Shown piece by piece: positions 14,019-27,446 of a DNA stretch of 64,000 nucleotides. Source of the DNA: Apiospora phragmitis. Its lineage: Eukaryota; Ascomycota; Sordariomycetes; Amphisphaeriales; Apiosporaceae. The notes below the pieces were generated by a model. It worked only from the letters and a program-made list of their open reading frames with translations. It was not told where the DNA came from and searched no databases. The stretch is from assembly GCA_038363925.1 (NCBI GenBank), contig JAQQWL010000002.1, positions 3,534,001 to 3,598,000 on the forward strand, in the 5' to 3' direction. Numbering within the stretch: the stretch's first letter is position 1; each line of letters opens with the position of its first letter. The translations under genes were made by a program, and so were the position numbers.

Positions 14019-16489
14019 GTGCTTCTCAGCTCCTTCTCGATGGCCATCCTGGCTGCTTTTGGCCTATCAAATCCGACGTATAGATGGCATCGAATTCATA
14101 TCCACAGTCGTGCAAGTACAGAGAAACTTGCGGATAAAGCGACTAGGCGGCATGCGGGCTTTCAATGTGGCCCCCAATCCTGTCTCCGGTCAGTCTCTCC
14201 TCCCAGATATCGTGCGTCCTTTGACTCCTATCTAACACGACATCAGTATGGAGGATGTTTAGCGAACTCGCCCAGGCCCAAAGAGAAGACAGGCTGTTAG
14301 GCTTCTATATGAGGCTATACAATAAGCCACCGCCGGGCAGTCAGAACGTCATCGAGTTTGAAATTCCCCCATCCAACCGCTTCCTCATCACGAGAGACCC
14401 GGATCACATCAAGACAATATTGACCACCAAGTTCGCCGACTTTGGAAAGGGACCAACTTTCCATAGCCTTTGGAAATCGTTCTTGTAGGTCTTATGGCAC
14501 TTGCGTGTTGCCTTTACCCCTATAACTTGGAGCTAAGCACAACCTGTTTTCCAGGGGAAATGGCATCTTCAGCACTGATGGGGAATTATGGCACGGAAGC
14601 CGTTCCCTCATCCGGCCGATGTTCATCAAGAATTAATTCAGCGACCTCGCCAAGTTCGAGCGCGGTGTACAGTCTTTCGTGGCCCAGTTGCCGCGCTCTG
14701 GCGAGACAGTGCAATTGATGGGGTTGCTCTATCGAGCCACACTGGACATGACTACGGTTCCTACTGGGCCGCAGCGCCGGTAGCCTCGAGAAGTGAGTTC
14801 GCCGATCTGAGGTTTCATTACGTGCCCATAAACTAAAATAGAATAGCCCGGAAGGGCTTTCATCAAGGCCTTTGATGAGGTCCAAAAGACGCAGATGCGT
14901 ATAGTCATGATGTAGTGAGTCGATATCTCTGGATGATCCCGGCCCGTCACCTTGTTGTATCAATGTCCAACTGATAGATTCCCCTAGCCCATTCGACGCC
15001 TTCATAGATCGCAAGGAGTACTATCGTGGAATCAAGACTCTGGAGGCTTTCATTATGCCTTTCGTCGAGAAGACCTTAACCCTGACCGCCGAGGAAATTG
15101 AAGAGATTGGCAAGTCTGATAATGATTTCACATTCTTGCATGGCCTAGTAAGCAACCTTTGGTTTCGTTCCCTTCGGATCCCAGTGTCCCCAGAGAGGGT
15201 CGATTATACGGCTCATTGTAGAGTTGCCTATATCCCCTTTCGAGATAGTTGGAACTCCTGAAGAACAATACTAACGCCGAGGGTCGATAGGCCAGCTTCA
15301 GGCGGGATCCGAAGGTGATACGGGATCAGATCATGGCCGTTCTGCTCGCCGGACGGGATACCACCGCCGGCACGCCGTCATGGGCATTTTGTGCGTTCCC
15401 TCCCATTCTCCTATACACCCTATGTAACGCATATCTCAGTGTACAACCCCCTTTCGTCAACACCACCAACAACAAACTCCTACAATCCATCATCCTTTCA
15501 CCTCAACTGCTCACATATACTCGGTAATATAGATGAACTAGCGGCTTATCCCGAGAACTGGGCGCGGCTCCGTGAAGAAGTCCTGTCGACGGTCGGGTCA
15601 CACAAGGCCCCAACATACGACGACCTGAAGAACTTGCGCTATCTGCGCTACATGCTCAACGAGACGCTGCGTCTCTATCCAGCCGTGCCCTACAACATGC
15701 GGGCCGCACTGCAAGTTCGTGCCCCTTAGTCTCCCATCGCCCCCATGATGTTTATCACCTTGAGCAGCAATGCGGAACCTAATTGTCCAAACGACTCCCG
15801 ACGTGCTGCTTCTAGGGGTTACTTCCGAAATCTCTCTCCCTCTCCCTGCTTTGCAGTGTATGCTGACGGCTCATTCGCTGAACAGGATACCACCTTACCT
15901 GGTGGACCGGGCAGGTCCGACAACGCGGTCTTGAAGGGCGATACTGTCGCCTACAGCCCCTACGTCATGCAGCGGCGGCGGGACCTCTACCCTCCGGTGA
16001 CGGCCGAGTTCGCGGACCCCTTGATCTTCAGCCCGGAGCGGTGGTACAGCTGGCAGCCCAAGTCATGGGAGTTCCTTCCCTTCAACGGCGGCCCCAGAAT
16101 CGTCAGTAATACACTTGGCCTATCGCATCCATCCATCCCTTCTCCTTTTCTTTTCGCCACGCTTCTAGGTATGTGTACTAACGGGAATGCCTCCGTGTCA
16201 TAGTGTGTGGGACAAGACTTTACCATGACGGAGATGGCTTATTTCAGTACGTTCCCTCTATTCCATCGCCCGCCCCCTCGCCTCCCCCTCCTCCGACTCT
16301 GGTGTCAGGCTCGGCAGGTTGGGGTAGATGCAGCTAGCTAACGGGAGATATGCAGTGGTCCGCATCTTGCAGCGATACGAACGGCTAGAATATCGCGGAG
16401 ACTGGGAGGCACAGCTTCACAAGGCCGATATCGTCGCGCGGCCCTCGCTGGGAGTCCCTGTCGCCTTGTTCGAGGCCGGACATGCGTGA
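14019..16489 (+). pseudogene. Cytochrome P450 monooxygenase, disrupted (CYP52-like clan)
   Basis: The P450 landmarks are in order across about eight exons. They are an N-terminal hydrophobic stretch, FLITRDPDHIKTIL, the C-helix region DGELWHGSRSLIRPMF, the I-helix AGRDTTAGTPSW, NETLRLYP (ExxR), FSPERWYSW, and the heme loop FLPFNGGPRI/CVGQDF with the Cys ligand just after an intron. The last exon ends in LFEAGHA. Most GT-AG introns still splice in frame, for example WAF|YELAAYPENW. Two lesions break the gene. One is an in-frame TAA at 14634-14636, between FIKN and FSDLAKFE. The other is an indel near 14755-14762 that shifts frame between LDMTT and the LLGRSAGSLE-like segment. The first lesion is a substitution and the second is not in a homopolymer, so I call it a real pseudogene. 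The N-terminal exon boundaries are uncertain. Alkane/fatty-acid hydroxylase-type ancestry is an inference from overall resemblance. Confidence 0.85.
14634..14636 (+). other. Premature TAA stop inside the P450
   Basis: The reading frame set by the preceding intron junction (SFL|GNGIF) runs through DGELWHGSRSLIRPMFIKN into TAA and continues in the same frame with FSDLAKFERGVQSFVAQL. No GT-AG pair surrounds it. A C-to-T change from CAA (Gln) is the simplest origin, but the ancestral codon is not known. Confidence 0.85.
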
Positions 16490-19400
16490 TGACGAAGCAG
16501 GAGGACTGTCGTGGCACGCTCGCCCCCTACGTTGATGGAATACTATGAAACAGACTAGACGGCGCTATCACCCCCTTCCTTTCTGTCTACTCCCTATGCA
16601 GAATATGAGGCCGTTTAACTACTGCCGATGTGCATGCATATTCTGAAAATTTCCATCCGCTCCAACGCAATCCGCAGCCGCTGGTGTTCTACAGCATGGC
16701 TTGGGCGAGAAGTCTAATTGGCAATTCCGAAGGAAGGGACCGCATTGTCCAATCATCGTTGATGCGATCATGCTTCACGGAAACAGGCCTCATCAGCTGA
16801 TCGACAGCAGTTCAGGGCGCTGTGTGGCAACGAACGACTTGCTGGCTGGCTGCAACCGCTGCCGGCCAACGAGGGTCTTCTTCGCTCGTCAGAATACGGC
16901 GATCCACTCATCATGCCTGCAACGTGGAGGAGCCTAGGAGGCAACAGATAAGAGAGGAGAAGTGGTCTTTTGGGCGCTTCTGGACTCTCCCACCACCTCC
17001 TCTACGCTCCCCTCCTTATGCTACTGCTGTGTAACCCGAGCGACTTGACGACCTGATAGCACTAAGAAAGAGGAAAGAATTGCCCCCTTACCCCTCATCT
17101 CTCTACTGCCCCCCTGGTTGGTTCTTTAACCAATACCGAAAACCCAAGGGCAGCAAGGGTGCAACACTCTGGTGTACAGTTGGGGAACCCGGATAAGAAA
17201 ACAAAGGGAGCTGCTTGCTGCTGCAGTACTCACTTTACTGCCTGCTGCTGCGCCCAGAAGCAGAGGACCTGTCACCTACCGCACTGCACCCCCTCTTCCC
17301 CCCTCCTCAATGTCAAATCAAAGGCATCTGCGCCATGGCGGGCGATGGCGTGAAAATCATGACGATGCGTGTATGTAAGCGTTATATTGATCTTCGGTGT
17401 GCCGAGGCCTCGTCTAGTAGTAGTACCCGACTTCTCTGGAGTAGTAAACATCCAATACCCATGTCCTCGATCCTGATACCTTCCAGGCTAATAAACACAC
17501 GCACGATAACAATATCGGAGCATATTGCACGTGGTGAGACGTCGTATTTTCTCGTAAGCAGTAAGACCTCGCTAGCCAGGCCTCTCTTCCCCTAATTCTC
17601 TCGGCGGTGAGAATTGGACTCAGGTGCTTTGCCCCCCGGCCGTTGCCCGTCAGATCATGCTTCACGGCGGAGTCCGTCCAATGTGTGAGTAAGAGTAAGC
17701 GGGCAGGGCAATACTTTGCGGGCACTCGGGGACGAACTCATAACTCGCTCATCCGTTTCGAGAGCCTCGAGTTCTCGGGTCAGGTGAAATGGGGCGTCAC
17801 GCGCTCCAATGGACACAAGCAAATTTCGCTTGGCATCGGTCCAGCAAAAGCGGCTTTATCTGAGACCTTTTCGTCCATCAGTGTATTGTGATTACTCATG
17901 TGTTCCCAAATTACCATTGTTATACCTACTTACACACAGACATTGCCGCAAATCTTGTATCATTCCCAGCACTGGCTGATAGATAACTGTCCCAGACCTG
18001 GCCTCCCCCTGCTTGCGCCGCCCAAGCGATTGGTGACGGGCTACTATCGACAAGGATTGTTTTCGGCATAAGGATTGTTTGTTTCATAAGAACCCATGAT
18101 AACCTGACCCCGGCGCTGGTCAGCCCTGACATGATAATGCTCGGCTATGGACTAGTACTGAGTACTAGCGAAGCCGACTTGTGAATCGAGTTCGAATCCT
18201 TGCGAGACCAGGCCAGGACATGATACCTTGCCAGCGCAGCATTAATCCCAGCAACGCCAACAACAATAAGCCAACCAAGGGCTACGGCAAGCTGATAAAA
18301 AGTAACATCAAGAAGAAGAGCCCACGGAAAGCCAGGCCCCATGGGCGTTCTGAGATGGCGTTATACCACGTTGAGCCAGACGCCCAGCCTAGCAGAGCCC
18401 AGAAGGATGGGACACGCATTACCGCCCATGTGGTTATGCTTTCGGTTGCAGGGGTTAGGGGTTCAGTTCATATCCAGCAAGCCACCCAACCAATTCTTGG
18501 GACAAGACATGAGCCGAAGAAAAAGAAGCAAGGGCTGGGATAGCTAATTGCACAGAGGGAGTGAAATCCCCATTCTGATCCCCGAGGCGATGGTTGACGT
18601 GCCGTGCGGGTAGAAGAAAAGTCCCTGTCTCCTAGCAAGCACTTTTGTTTTGCGTGTGTGATGCAGGTGTTTCACCCGCGCGCGCGCAAAGACATCGTGC
18701 CGTCCGTACCAGCCTGCTGGGAGTGAGTTAGTAAATACAGTATTCGTAAATCTTCCTACGGCGTAGGATCACCGCACGCGTGCAGTCGACAGCAAACAAA
18801 CAAACAGAGCCGGTTGTGGGATTACGGATACTACTACTACCCTACCCTACCAACCGACAGCAGAGAACCGCCCTCATGAATGGCTTGGCTGAGCCAATCG
18901 CATCTGCTGAAAAAGTTCCGGCTGGCAACACAAAAGTGCGATGCTGCAGTCACCCGCATGTAAGAGAGGTCACCGAAAAGCGATGAAGCCGAATCTAAGC
19001 GTGCGTGATGGGTTTGAACCCCCCGCACCATCCTGTCTCTGTCCTATCAGCGGCATTCTGCTTTTGACGTCTCAGTTGGGCTCCCGAAAGCCACCGACCT
19101 AACTTTTCGGTGTCCGCGAGGCCTCTTCCCACGGCAGATGGATGCCTTTCTTTTGGCTTAGGCCTTCCCAAGCGAGCGGGATGCAGATTTGTAGCAAACT
19201 CAACCGGTGAAGGTAAACGCAAGTAGCGACGAAGTCGCATACCTTTTCCATCAGGATTCTCGCGTGTGTGCTTTTGTTGCCCCTCCTGTTCTCACGAAAA
19301 CAGGAAAACGGGATGCTGCTGGATCGATATCTGCGTTGCGAACTAGAGCAAGGTACCGTCCATATCAAGCCAATAGATTTGTTGCAGCCGTCTTTAATCT

Positions 19401-20558
19401 CGACACCCAAAAGCAACAGCGACAGGGTGGTGACCACTGGAATACCCATAGCATATTGCTTATCTCGCTGCTTGCAAGGGCACAGAGAGGGGGTGGTGTG
19501 CAATATAGCATGTATGTATGTATGTTGGCCGTTATCTCTGGACCTGGGCATGATGCATAATTCTCATAGCTGAGTGGGCGTGTGAGCTGCTTTCCTGTTT
19601 CCAGAAGAAGCCAGCTGCATTGGATAGGACCAGCCTAGAGCCCTTCAAGGGTTGTTCGCCACAACTAAGAACCGTGCCACCACCCAATGAGCAAGGGACA
19701 ATGCTGTAAGCACTTTTATTTCGGGCAAGACTGGGCTTTTGCCTCTGCTGTGTATGTGGTGTAACGGGCCGAGACAGAAGGAGTATGCGATTTGCGCTTG
19801 ACTGGACAGTCAAGGCTTGTGTAGCATGACGAGTCGCTCGTGCAAGGCCTCCAACACGCCCAACCATGGTTGAGCATACCACATAGTGCTTACCTACGAA
19901 AGTGTTCGCTTGGGGGATGTTGACGAATCCGGTAATGCGCTGATTGGTAAGTACATAGTGACGAACTATGATAAGCTCATGATGTTGGGCAAACCACCCA
20001 GGCTTGTTTGTGTGAACGAAGACTTTCCTATATGGGATGTCTCCGCTGTACTCCGGATAGTTGCTCAGATATCAAATCGCATTGGGAATGTTATTACTCT
20101 GACTGGTTTGTTTCGGCCTCCAGCTCCGGGCCAATGCAAGATCGTGCTTCTCCCCAGCTACCAGATAGCAAGCAAAAACACTAAACTTTGAATGCGGCAA
20201 ATACTACTAGATAGATGGATGCTGTAAGTAGCCGTCCGTCCATGTTATCTTGTCGAAGGAGAGGCGTCGTTCTATGAAGACATCTAGTGGTATGATGATG
20301 TTCATATGTAGTTGCACTAGACCGAGCCTAGCACGCACGGCCAGCTGGCCAGGGCGGCTGAAATGACAGTATTCTGGGGCAGCTGGGTAGTGCAATTTTG
20401 GCTGTGGCCTGTAGTGTAGATCGGCCAACCTTGATGGTGCTAGTGTGGAGAAAACGTGGTCAGGTGCAGCCCTCTGGTGGTTCAGTTGCGCTGTGCTATT
20501 TTCTGCTTTTCTGTCTCAGTCGTCGTAGCTGGGAACCCACCGCCAATAGCGAGCATGA

Positions 20559-21116
20559 GTGTGTATCGTCGTTTCTTGTTACTTGGGTCAAGAGATTGGT
20601 AGCGTGCAAGCGAAACCCCACGATGCCTCCCTGGGCTCAACCAGCAGGGTGTTTGCAGAGGAGGCGTATGTATGCACGTACTTTGCTGACTTTACACTAC
20701 CCACTGTCAAGGGGGGCCAGAATGCGGGGTTGGATATGACGGCGACGATTCGTCCAGCCGTCTTTGGTCTTGTCGCTAGCTGCATAAGCCACCAATTTCC
20801 TTCCTCTCCGAGTCATGAGTCGTTGCAACGGACGCTGGCGCTGCATCATGATGAAGTGGTGCGTGCCATCCTTCTGGTCTTGGCGAGTTATCTGGAGTTT
20901 GACTTAGAAAGCGGACCGTGGGAGGTGGTTGAATACGTGAAGAACCAAGACAGCCTGCTTGAACCTCTGTACGATATAGAACCATTCATAGCACAGTGCC
21001 TGAAAGAGGCCAAGTTCGAACGCGGCTCAGACTCTCCCCATGAAATGTCTTGCGTGCTTGGCTGGCTGTGTACTGTAAGCACAGAGATCCGCCAGAACGG
21101 ATCGACCGTGGCCTGA
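20559..21116 (+). CDS. Weak hypothetical open frame
   Basis: The open frame is 185 codons and I do not recognise it. The C-terminal two thirds look protein-like, with amphipathic helices such as HDEVVRAILLVLASYLEF and EVVEYVKNQDSLLEPLYD. The first ATG codons lie well inside the frame (e.g. the Met of LDMTATIRP). A separate 100-codon frame upstream (about 19886-20191) contains a possible in-frame GT-AG intron at about 19947-20009, so the two could be exons of one gene or remnants of one. Evidence is limited to composition and length. Confidence 0.25.
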   Translation: MCIVVSCYLGQEIGSVQAKPHDASLGSTSRVFAEEAYVCTYFADFTLPTVKGGQNAGLDMTATIRPAVFGLVASCISHQFPSSPSHESLQRTLALHHDEVVRAILLVLASYLEFDLESGPWEVVEYVKNQDSLLEPLYDIEPFIAQCLKEAKFERGSDSPHEMSCVLGWLCTVSTEIRQNGSTVA

Positions 21117-24100
21117 AAAAGAATTGTTCTCGGAAAGCGAACCAATCAGATATGCGAACACGGTTTTGGCCTACCCTTGTGCCAAATCTCACCAACTTCA
21201 AAGCGTAGCAAGGTATGTAGGTAGGATAGGCAGACCCAGCTACTAGGGAGCGACTATTGGCGGCTGACTGTGCTATCAAACAACGACTAATTTCTGAGGT
21301 GTACCTATTGTATTTCGGAGTTTCAGGGACAGAAATGGTAATCGTGGCTATGGCACTGATGAGCATGCTCGATTGATAGCTTTGGAGTAAGAAATTGCAA
21401 CTAATTGCTTGGCAACTCCGTCACAAGGGACCTTTGGCAGATATAGAGGGATATTTTGTGTAGCATAACGAAACACCATACGGAGTACCTTACCTTGCAT
21501 TGAGGGATCGAGGTCTGTATGAGCTAATACAGACTTAACTGAGCCAAGTCCCAACAGGCACAGGAAAGGTAGTAATTGTGACTCTTGCGGGCCAGGGGTG
21601 CAAACGGAAATAAGGCACTCGGCCGGCTTGGCGACGAAGGGGGAGTTACTCCGATCTTTTGATAGCCCTCGGGGCTTGGGTAAATCGAGAAGTCCTCCGC
21701 CGCCGCTTGTGTCCCTGGCAAGATTCTTGACCGTCGTGCAGCCGCAAGCTGCAACCCTCTGACGTGAGAAACCTTGTTGGCGGCGATGTTACATGAGCCC
21801 CAGGCTCGGGAGAGGGAAAGATGACTTGATTTCCTTCTTGAGAATCTCGTATATGTATTAACGTAGTATCTAAAGTTGATTCTTTTCTTGATTGCTATAC
21901 TGCCAGCAAGGCACAATGTCTCCAACCATAACGCAGCGTTTCTATTTGCCCGCGATCATCGAAAACCCAAGTCCCAAGTCACCGTATTGGCGACCCAGCT
22001 GTGTCCTGTTATTGTAATGATCGTCTGTCATCTCCAAAATAGCTAGCAGAGATACCCGGGGCCCTTACAAGTCTGCGAGGCTCGACTCCCCTTGGCAATC
22101 TCAACTGAATAGATTCACGCCTCTTTCCATGTACATGCATACTTAGACCGGGGGCTTGAAGGAATCGATAGACAGAACCTGGACAAACCTCCCAACCTGC
22201 AGCATTCGAAGGAGGGCGAGGGCTAACCATATCATCAACACCAAACCCTTTTCAGCCCAATACTATCGTGATAATATGCAGTGCTCCTGCAAGCACTTCT
22301 AACTGCATGAACTGCTGGTGGCGAATGTCATTCCCCTTCATGATGGGTGACTCGAAATACTCGTCCCAGACCACATCTCGCATACCAATCGCATTTATAG
22401 CACCCATGGGTTCTAAATCTCAAATCCCAGCATTGTGTAAATGCAATTCAATATTGCAACCCTAACGAGGTCGCTTGGTGGTATTCTTGGCAGATGCGCC
22501 ATTGACGCTCGCAATAGGGCCACTAGAGCACGCACTGACAGCAACTTAATCAAGGATATCTAGCTCCCTGTCAAGCAGGTGGAGAGAGAGATAATACTAC
22601 CACGGGGCGGAGCATGGGCACGCAAGACCGGGAGAAATCAAACAACATCTTACATCTTGTCCTCGTCTTTTTTTAGTAGAAGTATTACAATTAATCAGCT
22701 AGTTAGTCTGGTAGCCCACCGCCAGCTAGCTTCTTGGGTAGCGAGTGACTCATGGTGTGAGGATGTTTGCGACGTGAATGAGTCGGGTCGCGCGGTGAAT
22801 CACGGAACGCGCGTGTGTGTAGGGCGATTGTACCCGATGATAAGGCCTCTTCTACCTGGCTCCCGCAGAGCGCCGACGGCCCCTGTCTTCTGCCCTGTCC
22901 GACCCGAACTGGTTCGGATTGATGCGGGTGTTGGATGTGTATATACAATACACAGACACAGCTAACAATCTGCACAGTGCCGGAGTTATTGTTGAGTGAT
23001 CTAGATACCCTTACAGTGTATATCCGTAAGGGTAGGTCACCCCGAAATAGTTGTCGTATGCCAGCACTCCCCAGAGTATACCTAAGATCGTGATCTGTCC
23101 CGGGGGTTCGGTTTGGCTTTGAGACCTAGTCCGAGCATGAGACACATTTTCCCGAGAATTTGGTCTTTGAGGTCTGATCTAGACAGACTATTGTTGGGTA
23201 TGCCGTAAACGAAAATGGCTGGTGCAATAAAGAGTGAGTAGTGGTAATAGATGTCGTCGCGGATGTCTTCGAGGTCGCCGACTCAGCTCACTGACTCGCT
23301 GCATGTCTCAAGGGATCAACCCTGAAAACAAAGCCACAAGCGAACCGAAACCCCACTGAGAGAACCCGATTGAGTGGACTGGGCTACGGGCCGCTCATGG
23401 GCGAGCCCGTTCAGTTTCATCTCTTCCCATCGGACCTCAAACCCAATGTTGGTTGGGGGGAAATGGTGTCGCCGCCCTTACATGACAGCATTTCGGCAGT
23501 ACGAATCCGATCTTCGGGAGATGTTCGACTTCTCGACTTTGTGTGCGAAGCGCCATCTCGCTCAGTCAATCAAGGTTGATAGCATCGTCGAATGCCGTTT
23601 CATTGGGGCCTGTCCTATCGCAATGTGCTGCCGGCCTATATCATGTCGTTGCCTTTGGAGTCTAGGAGTGGTCTTAATTTCCCGCATAATGGGGGGTTGT
23701 ATTGATCGTATCGTCAACTAAGCTGGGCGCGATGAGATATGGCTCGGCACAACGATGACGTTCACACCAATGATAGGAGATAGTAAACATGTGCAATACA
23801 TACCTACTGGACGAACTCGGAGGTGGGGATGGATGCCCATGCACTCTGCGGGTGCGGGCGCCAGTGGACCTGCGATAACGTCGCAGACACTGGAGACACG
23901 TACGGCTTGTCTTGCTCGCTCTACATGGAATTGATGGATGGTGATGGGATTTCGGCGTCTATCTATTTGCGCTTCGGCGAGTCAGACTCCTTCCTTATCT
24001 GCTGGGTTTATACCCAATCCTAGCGATTCTAGACAACCTACCTAATGTAAAAAGGGTTCGTTGCCGACATCACCATCTGCAACCTAGGCAGTAGTCCACC

Positions 24101-24610
24101 ATACCTAGCAAGTCGCTAGAGCCGTGAAGTTGCACACCATAGTAGGCGATGCTATTGTATACCTATACCCGGGGCTTGGGGCCGGGTAGGTTGTTGCCGC
24201 CGTAACCGTAAACATCGTCGCAAACAGAGTACAGTCACCGCGTCGTGGGCGAGTCTCCGCCATTGCCGTCATCTTGCACTTGCGAAAGACGAAAGGCCCG
24301 CCCAAGACGTAGGTAGATATCCACCGATGCTTCATGGGCTGTCGCGTTATTCGGCAGTATTGTTGATGTTTCAGTGGGGAGTGCCTATCATTATCGGTAC
24401 GATGGAGAAAGGACGAGCTGCCTGCACGGGTTGGGATGCAGGAAGACATCATGCAAGGTATGTCCCACCAGCATAGAGGATAGGACACTACTGCCTGCTA
24501 CTATATTCGCTTATCAACGAACGTCTCGTCTCGAATTTGGAGCTGGTTGATCCTCAGCTGCCCCGAGATCTGGCCAAGCCGGAGCCCCTCATTGGCCAAG
24601 GCCGTATTAA

Positions 24611-24631
24611 TTTTTTTTTTGGGGGGGGGGG
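24611..24631. repeat. Homopolymer tract T10G11
   Basis: Ten T followed directly by eleven G on the plus strand. Such a junction is uncommon in fungal intergenic DNA and is prone to length error in sequencing. Confidence 0.9.
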
Positions 24632-27411
24632 CTTGATAGTCCTAGTTTGCGAGTATCATCGCAACGTCGGCGCACTCGCCTTCCGGTTGCTGCCCAGCTG
24701 CCAGCCCTCGTCTGTCTCACATAGTGATTTTCAGTACCCGCGACAACCCCGTGTCGTCCGCTTCTTTGACATCACCCGTACCACCCAATATCCATCCACC
24801 GTCTAGATTGGGAATAACGGATCGGCTCTTAGACGGAGCCCTATTGGCACTTCCAAACATCAAACAATGACCACCACCCCCTCTGGAGGCTAGTCTTCTA
24901 GTGCTACTGCTGCCGGGGTGGCTCTCTCCCCTCGCCACCTGACCACATGTCCCAATCACACTCCCGTGATCATCGGACAGGAAGGAGCGATGCATTGTGG
25001 AGTGTGCATATTGCGGAGGCTAGTAGACAATGTGGTGGGTTGTGAGAGGGGCGCAGACGCACCCTGCGTTGCCTACGAGGCGTGACTTCAGGGAGCAGGC
25101 CGACGGATATCTATGCAGGACCCTAGATCGCTCGGCTCAAATGACGCTTCACTACCTACCCTTCTTCACACGTAAACCCACACAAACGGCATCATCGTGG
25201 GATGATTCCATCGACACAGAGGTTCGGGCATATGTGTGTGAGAGTGCGTGTGAGAGTGTGTGTGGCTCACCACCCATACAGATCGTCTAGAGAGGCTGGC
25301 AGTCTTTGTACGTGTAGATATGCTTCATCAACGGCTTGGCAAGAGGCAAGAAGCTGACTAGTGAGCGATGCTTCATGCAGGCGGTCATTGGTGTGAAGAG
25401 ATAGGCCTAGTACGTAAGTGAGGTTAGCGGATGATGGCTGGCTTGAAGATTGCATCTCACGAAGCAGAAAGAGGAGAGCATCTCGGCGTGTGTATGCCGG
25501 AAGAATCGAATCGGGCATGGTGGTTGTCCAGGCTAGCCATCTAACATGCTAGTGCTGCCGATGGAAAGGTGGAGCAGCGAACCTGAGAGTCCGGGGTGAC
25601 AGGCACCAGTGTGCTTTCTTTTCTGCTGTCCAGCTCTCCCGTCCACACACATACATCCCACATACATGCAACAGCTATCGTCGGGTAGCACAGGGTGTCG
25701 TCATCCCCTGCCATTGGACAAAGGGAGAGAGGGCCACCCATATCGGCATATGTACACTATCTCTCTCGCTCTCTCTTTTGGGCAATCCGAGAGGAGACCC
25801 TGCCAATCACGATGCGTCTTGCTGCTCTTCCGAGCACCTCCATTGGTCGCTCGATGTTAGGAACCAGAGGCCCCCAATGTAAGGTACAGCTCAATCGGCA
25901 CAGCAGGCACGCACAGTACGTGAGTTCAGAAGTAGGCAGAGGGCTCCCTCCCGTTCCCTTCGCCCATGCCATGATGGAGCCTGGGCGGAGCAGGAGCAAC
26001 ACTGCTACAGCCTCTCACAATGGCATCATGAAGGAGCATGGAAAAGTGACGGGTTGCTGCTCCCACGCGATGTGCTAGCATCTGGGTGGAGAAGCTTTAA
26101 GGTTGCTAGACAGATAGACGATTCCCGAGATATCATCTCCAAGCTCTCCTCCAAGACACGGACCTATAGATCATGTTGCGCACAATCATCACACCGAGTC
26201 CGACCTGGGTGGCTTGTGAGAGAGAGAGAGAGGGCTGGCGCCGGCTCCGGAGGTTGAGGTTGTACAAAACAAGTTGGAGGGAGAGGATGGAATTATCAGG
26301 CACAGATCCCGAGCTCCGTTGCGAGAACAGTCCTGATCTTGATTTACGGTCGTGATACCAGTGGCAGATTCGTCATATTAGAATTGCCATGCAATAGCAA
26401 TCCACATGTGTGGTGTGATTACATGTAGTTCATAGTTGGCTTCGTTGCGTCGTGTCGTGCCCCTTAGACACCAACCCCAAGACTAGCAACACCCTTCGGT
26501 CCACGATTGGCGGGTAAATCACCATTGGATATGACAGCCTCCAGAGACAAAGATTTGCTGATCAATGAAATATGGAAAACATGCATCTATCAGCGAACCG
26601 CTGCACCAGGCGTTGCACTGCTGCATCATAGCACGATAGTCGCCCTGAAGGAAACGACAGACTGAACTCCACTCCAACCACTGCTACATACTGCCTACAT
26701 TACGACTATTCAACAGATTGCAAAGTCATAATCAGGCCCTCCAGCGATCAATCAATCATCAGGTGGTTCGCAATTGCTAGTTTCATGGCCAGATGCAATA
26801 GTTAATATCAGACCATCATTCAATTTGCCGCTGGGGTGGTGAGGAGAAACCCCCACGTTGTGAGCCGTCAGTCCACTTCCCATTTCCGTCCTGATCATAC
26901 AGTAGTGGGACGGGCGGTTCTCCTGTAACCCTGGGTGGTGGTGGTGTGAAGTTACATGCAGCGCAGCAGAGACAATGAAGTACGCTGCAACCTGGTAGAG
27001 TAGGGGGAGACTGGGCAAAGTCCCTCTGTGGCACCGTCGCTGTGTATCTTCTTTTTTCAGCGTAATGCGGCCATTTCTCTCTTTGGAAAGGAAAGCAAAA
27101 AGAAGGAAAGTCAACATATCGGAAGCAGTCACTTGGCTAGTGATTCACCCAGAAACGGCACGGTATTCTCCTCAAGGCGCACACGTAGGCACGTACATCC
27201 GTCCACAGAGTTCACAGTTCAGAACGAAACTTCTAAAACACAGTACGCTTGGGAGAGACAGCAGCTCGCTTGGACTGTGCTGTGGACTGAGTGAGTGAAT
27301 GGGTGAATGAGCCAAAGGAATGTACGTACTCTGGAGCCTGCTTCGTCCTTTTCTTGGCTGCCGACGTAACCCTCTGCAAGTATCCCTGCCTGCTTGGGGG
27401 CAGGACCGAGA

Positions 27412-27413
<2 letters not shown>

Positions 27414-27445
<32 letters not shown>
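27414..27445. repeat. (AG)n microsatellite, 32 bp
   Basis: Sixteen uninterrupted AG units. It lies in non-coding DNA about 1.1 kb upstream of the Ecl1-like gene; antisense frames across it encode only Leu-Ser repeats. Confidence 0.95.

Positions 27446-27446
<1 letters not shown>

Noticed and set aside
18170..18215. B-box-like GAGTTCGAATCCT suggesting a tRNA
   Set aside because: The presumed T-stem does not pair, and no acceptor or D-arm partners are found at tRNA spacing.
18990..19035. GGTTTGAACCCC / minus-strand GGTTCAAACCC suggesting a tRNA
   Set aside because: No cloverleaf could be drawn on either strand; the stem has a mismatch and the upstream arms are absent.
22040..22100. GGCTCGACTCCCC, tRNA-like B box
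   Set aside because: T-stem weak and no matching 5' acceptor sequence.
22215..22400. Minus-strand protein-like fragment (GMRDVVWDEYFESP)
   Set aside because: Under 60 codons, no splice context and no family recognised.
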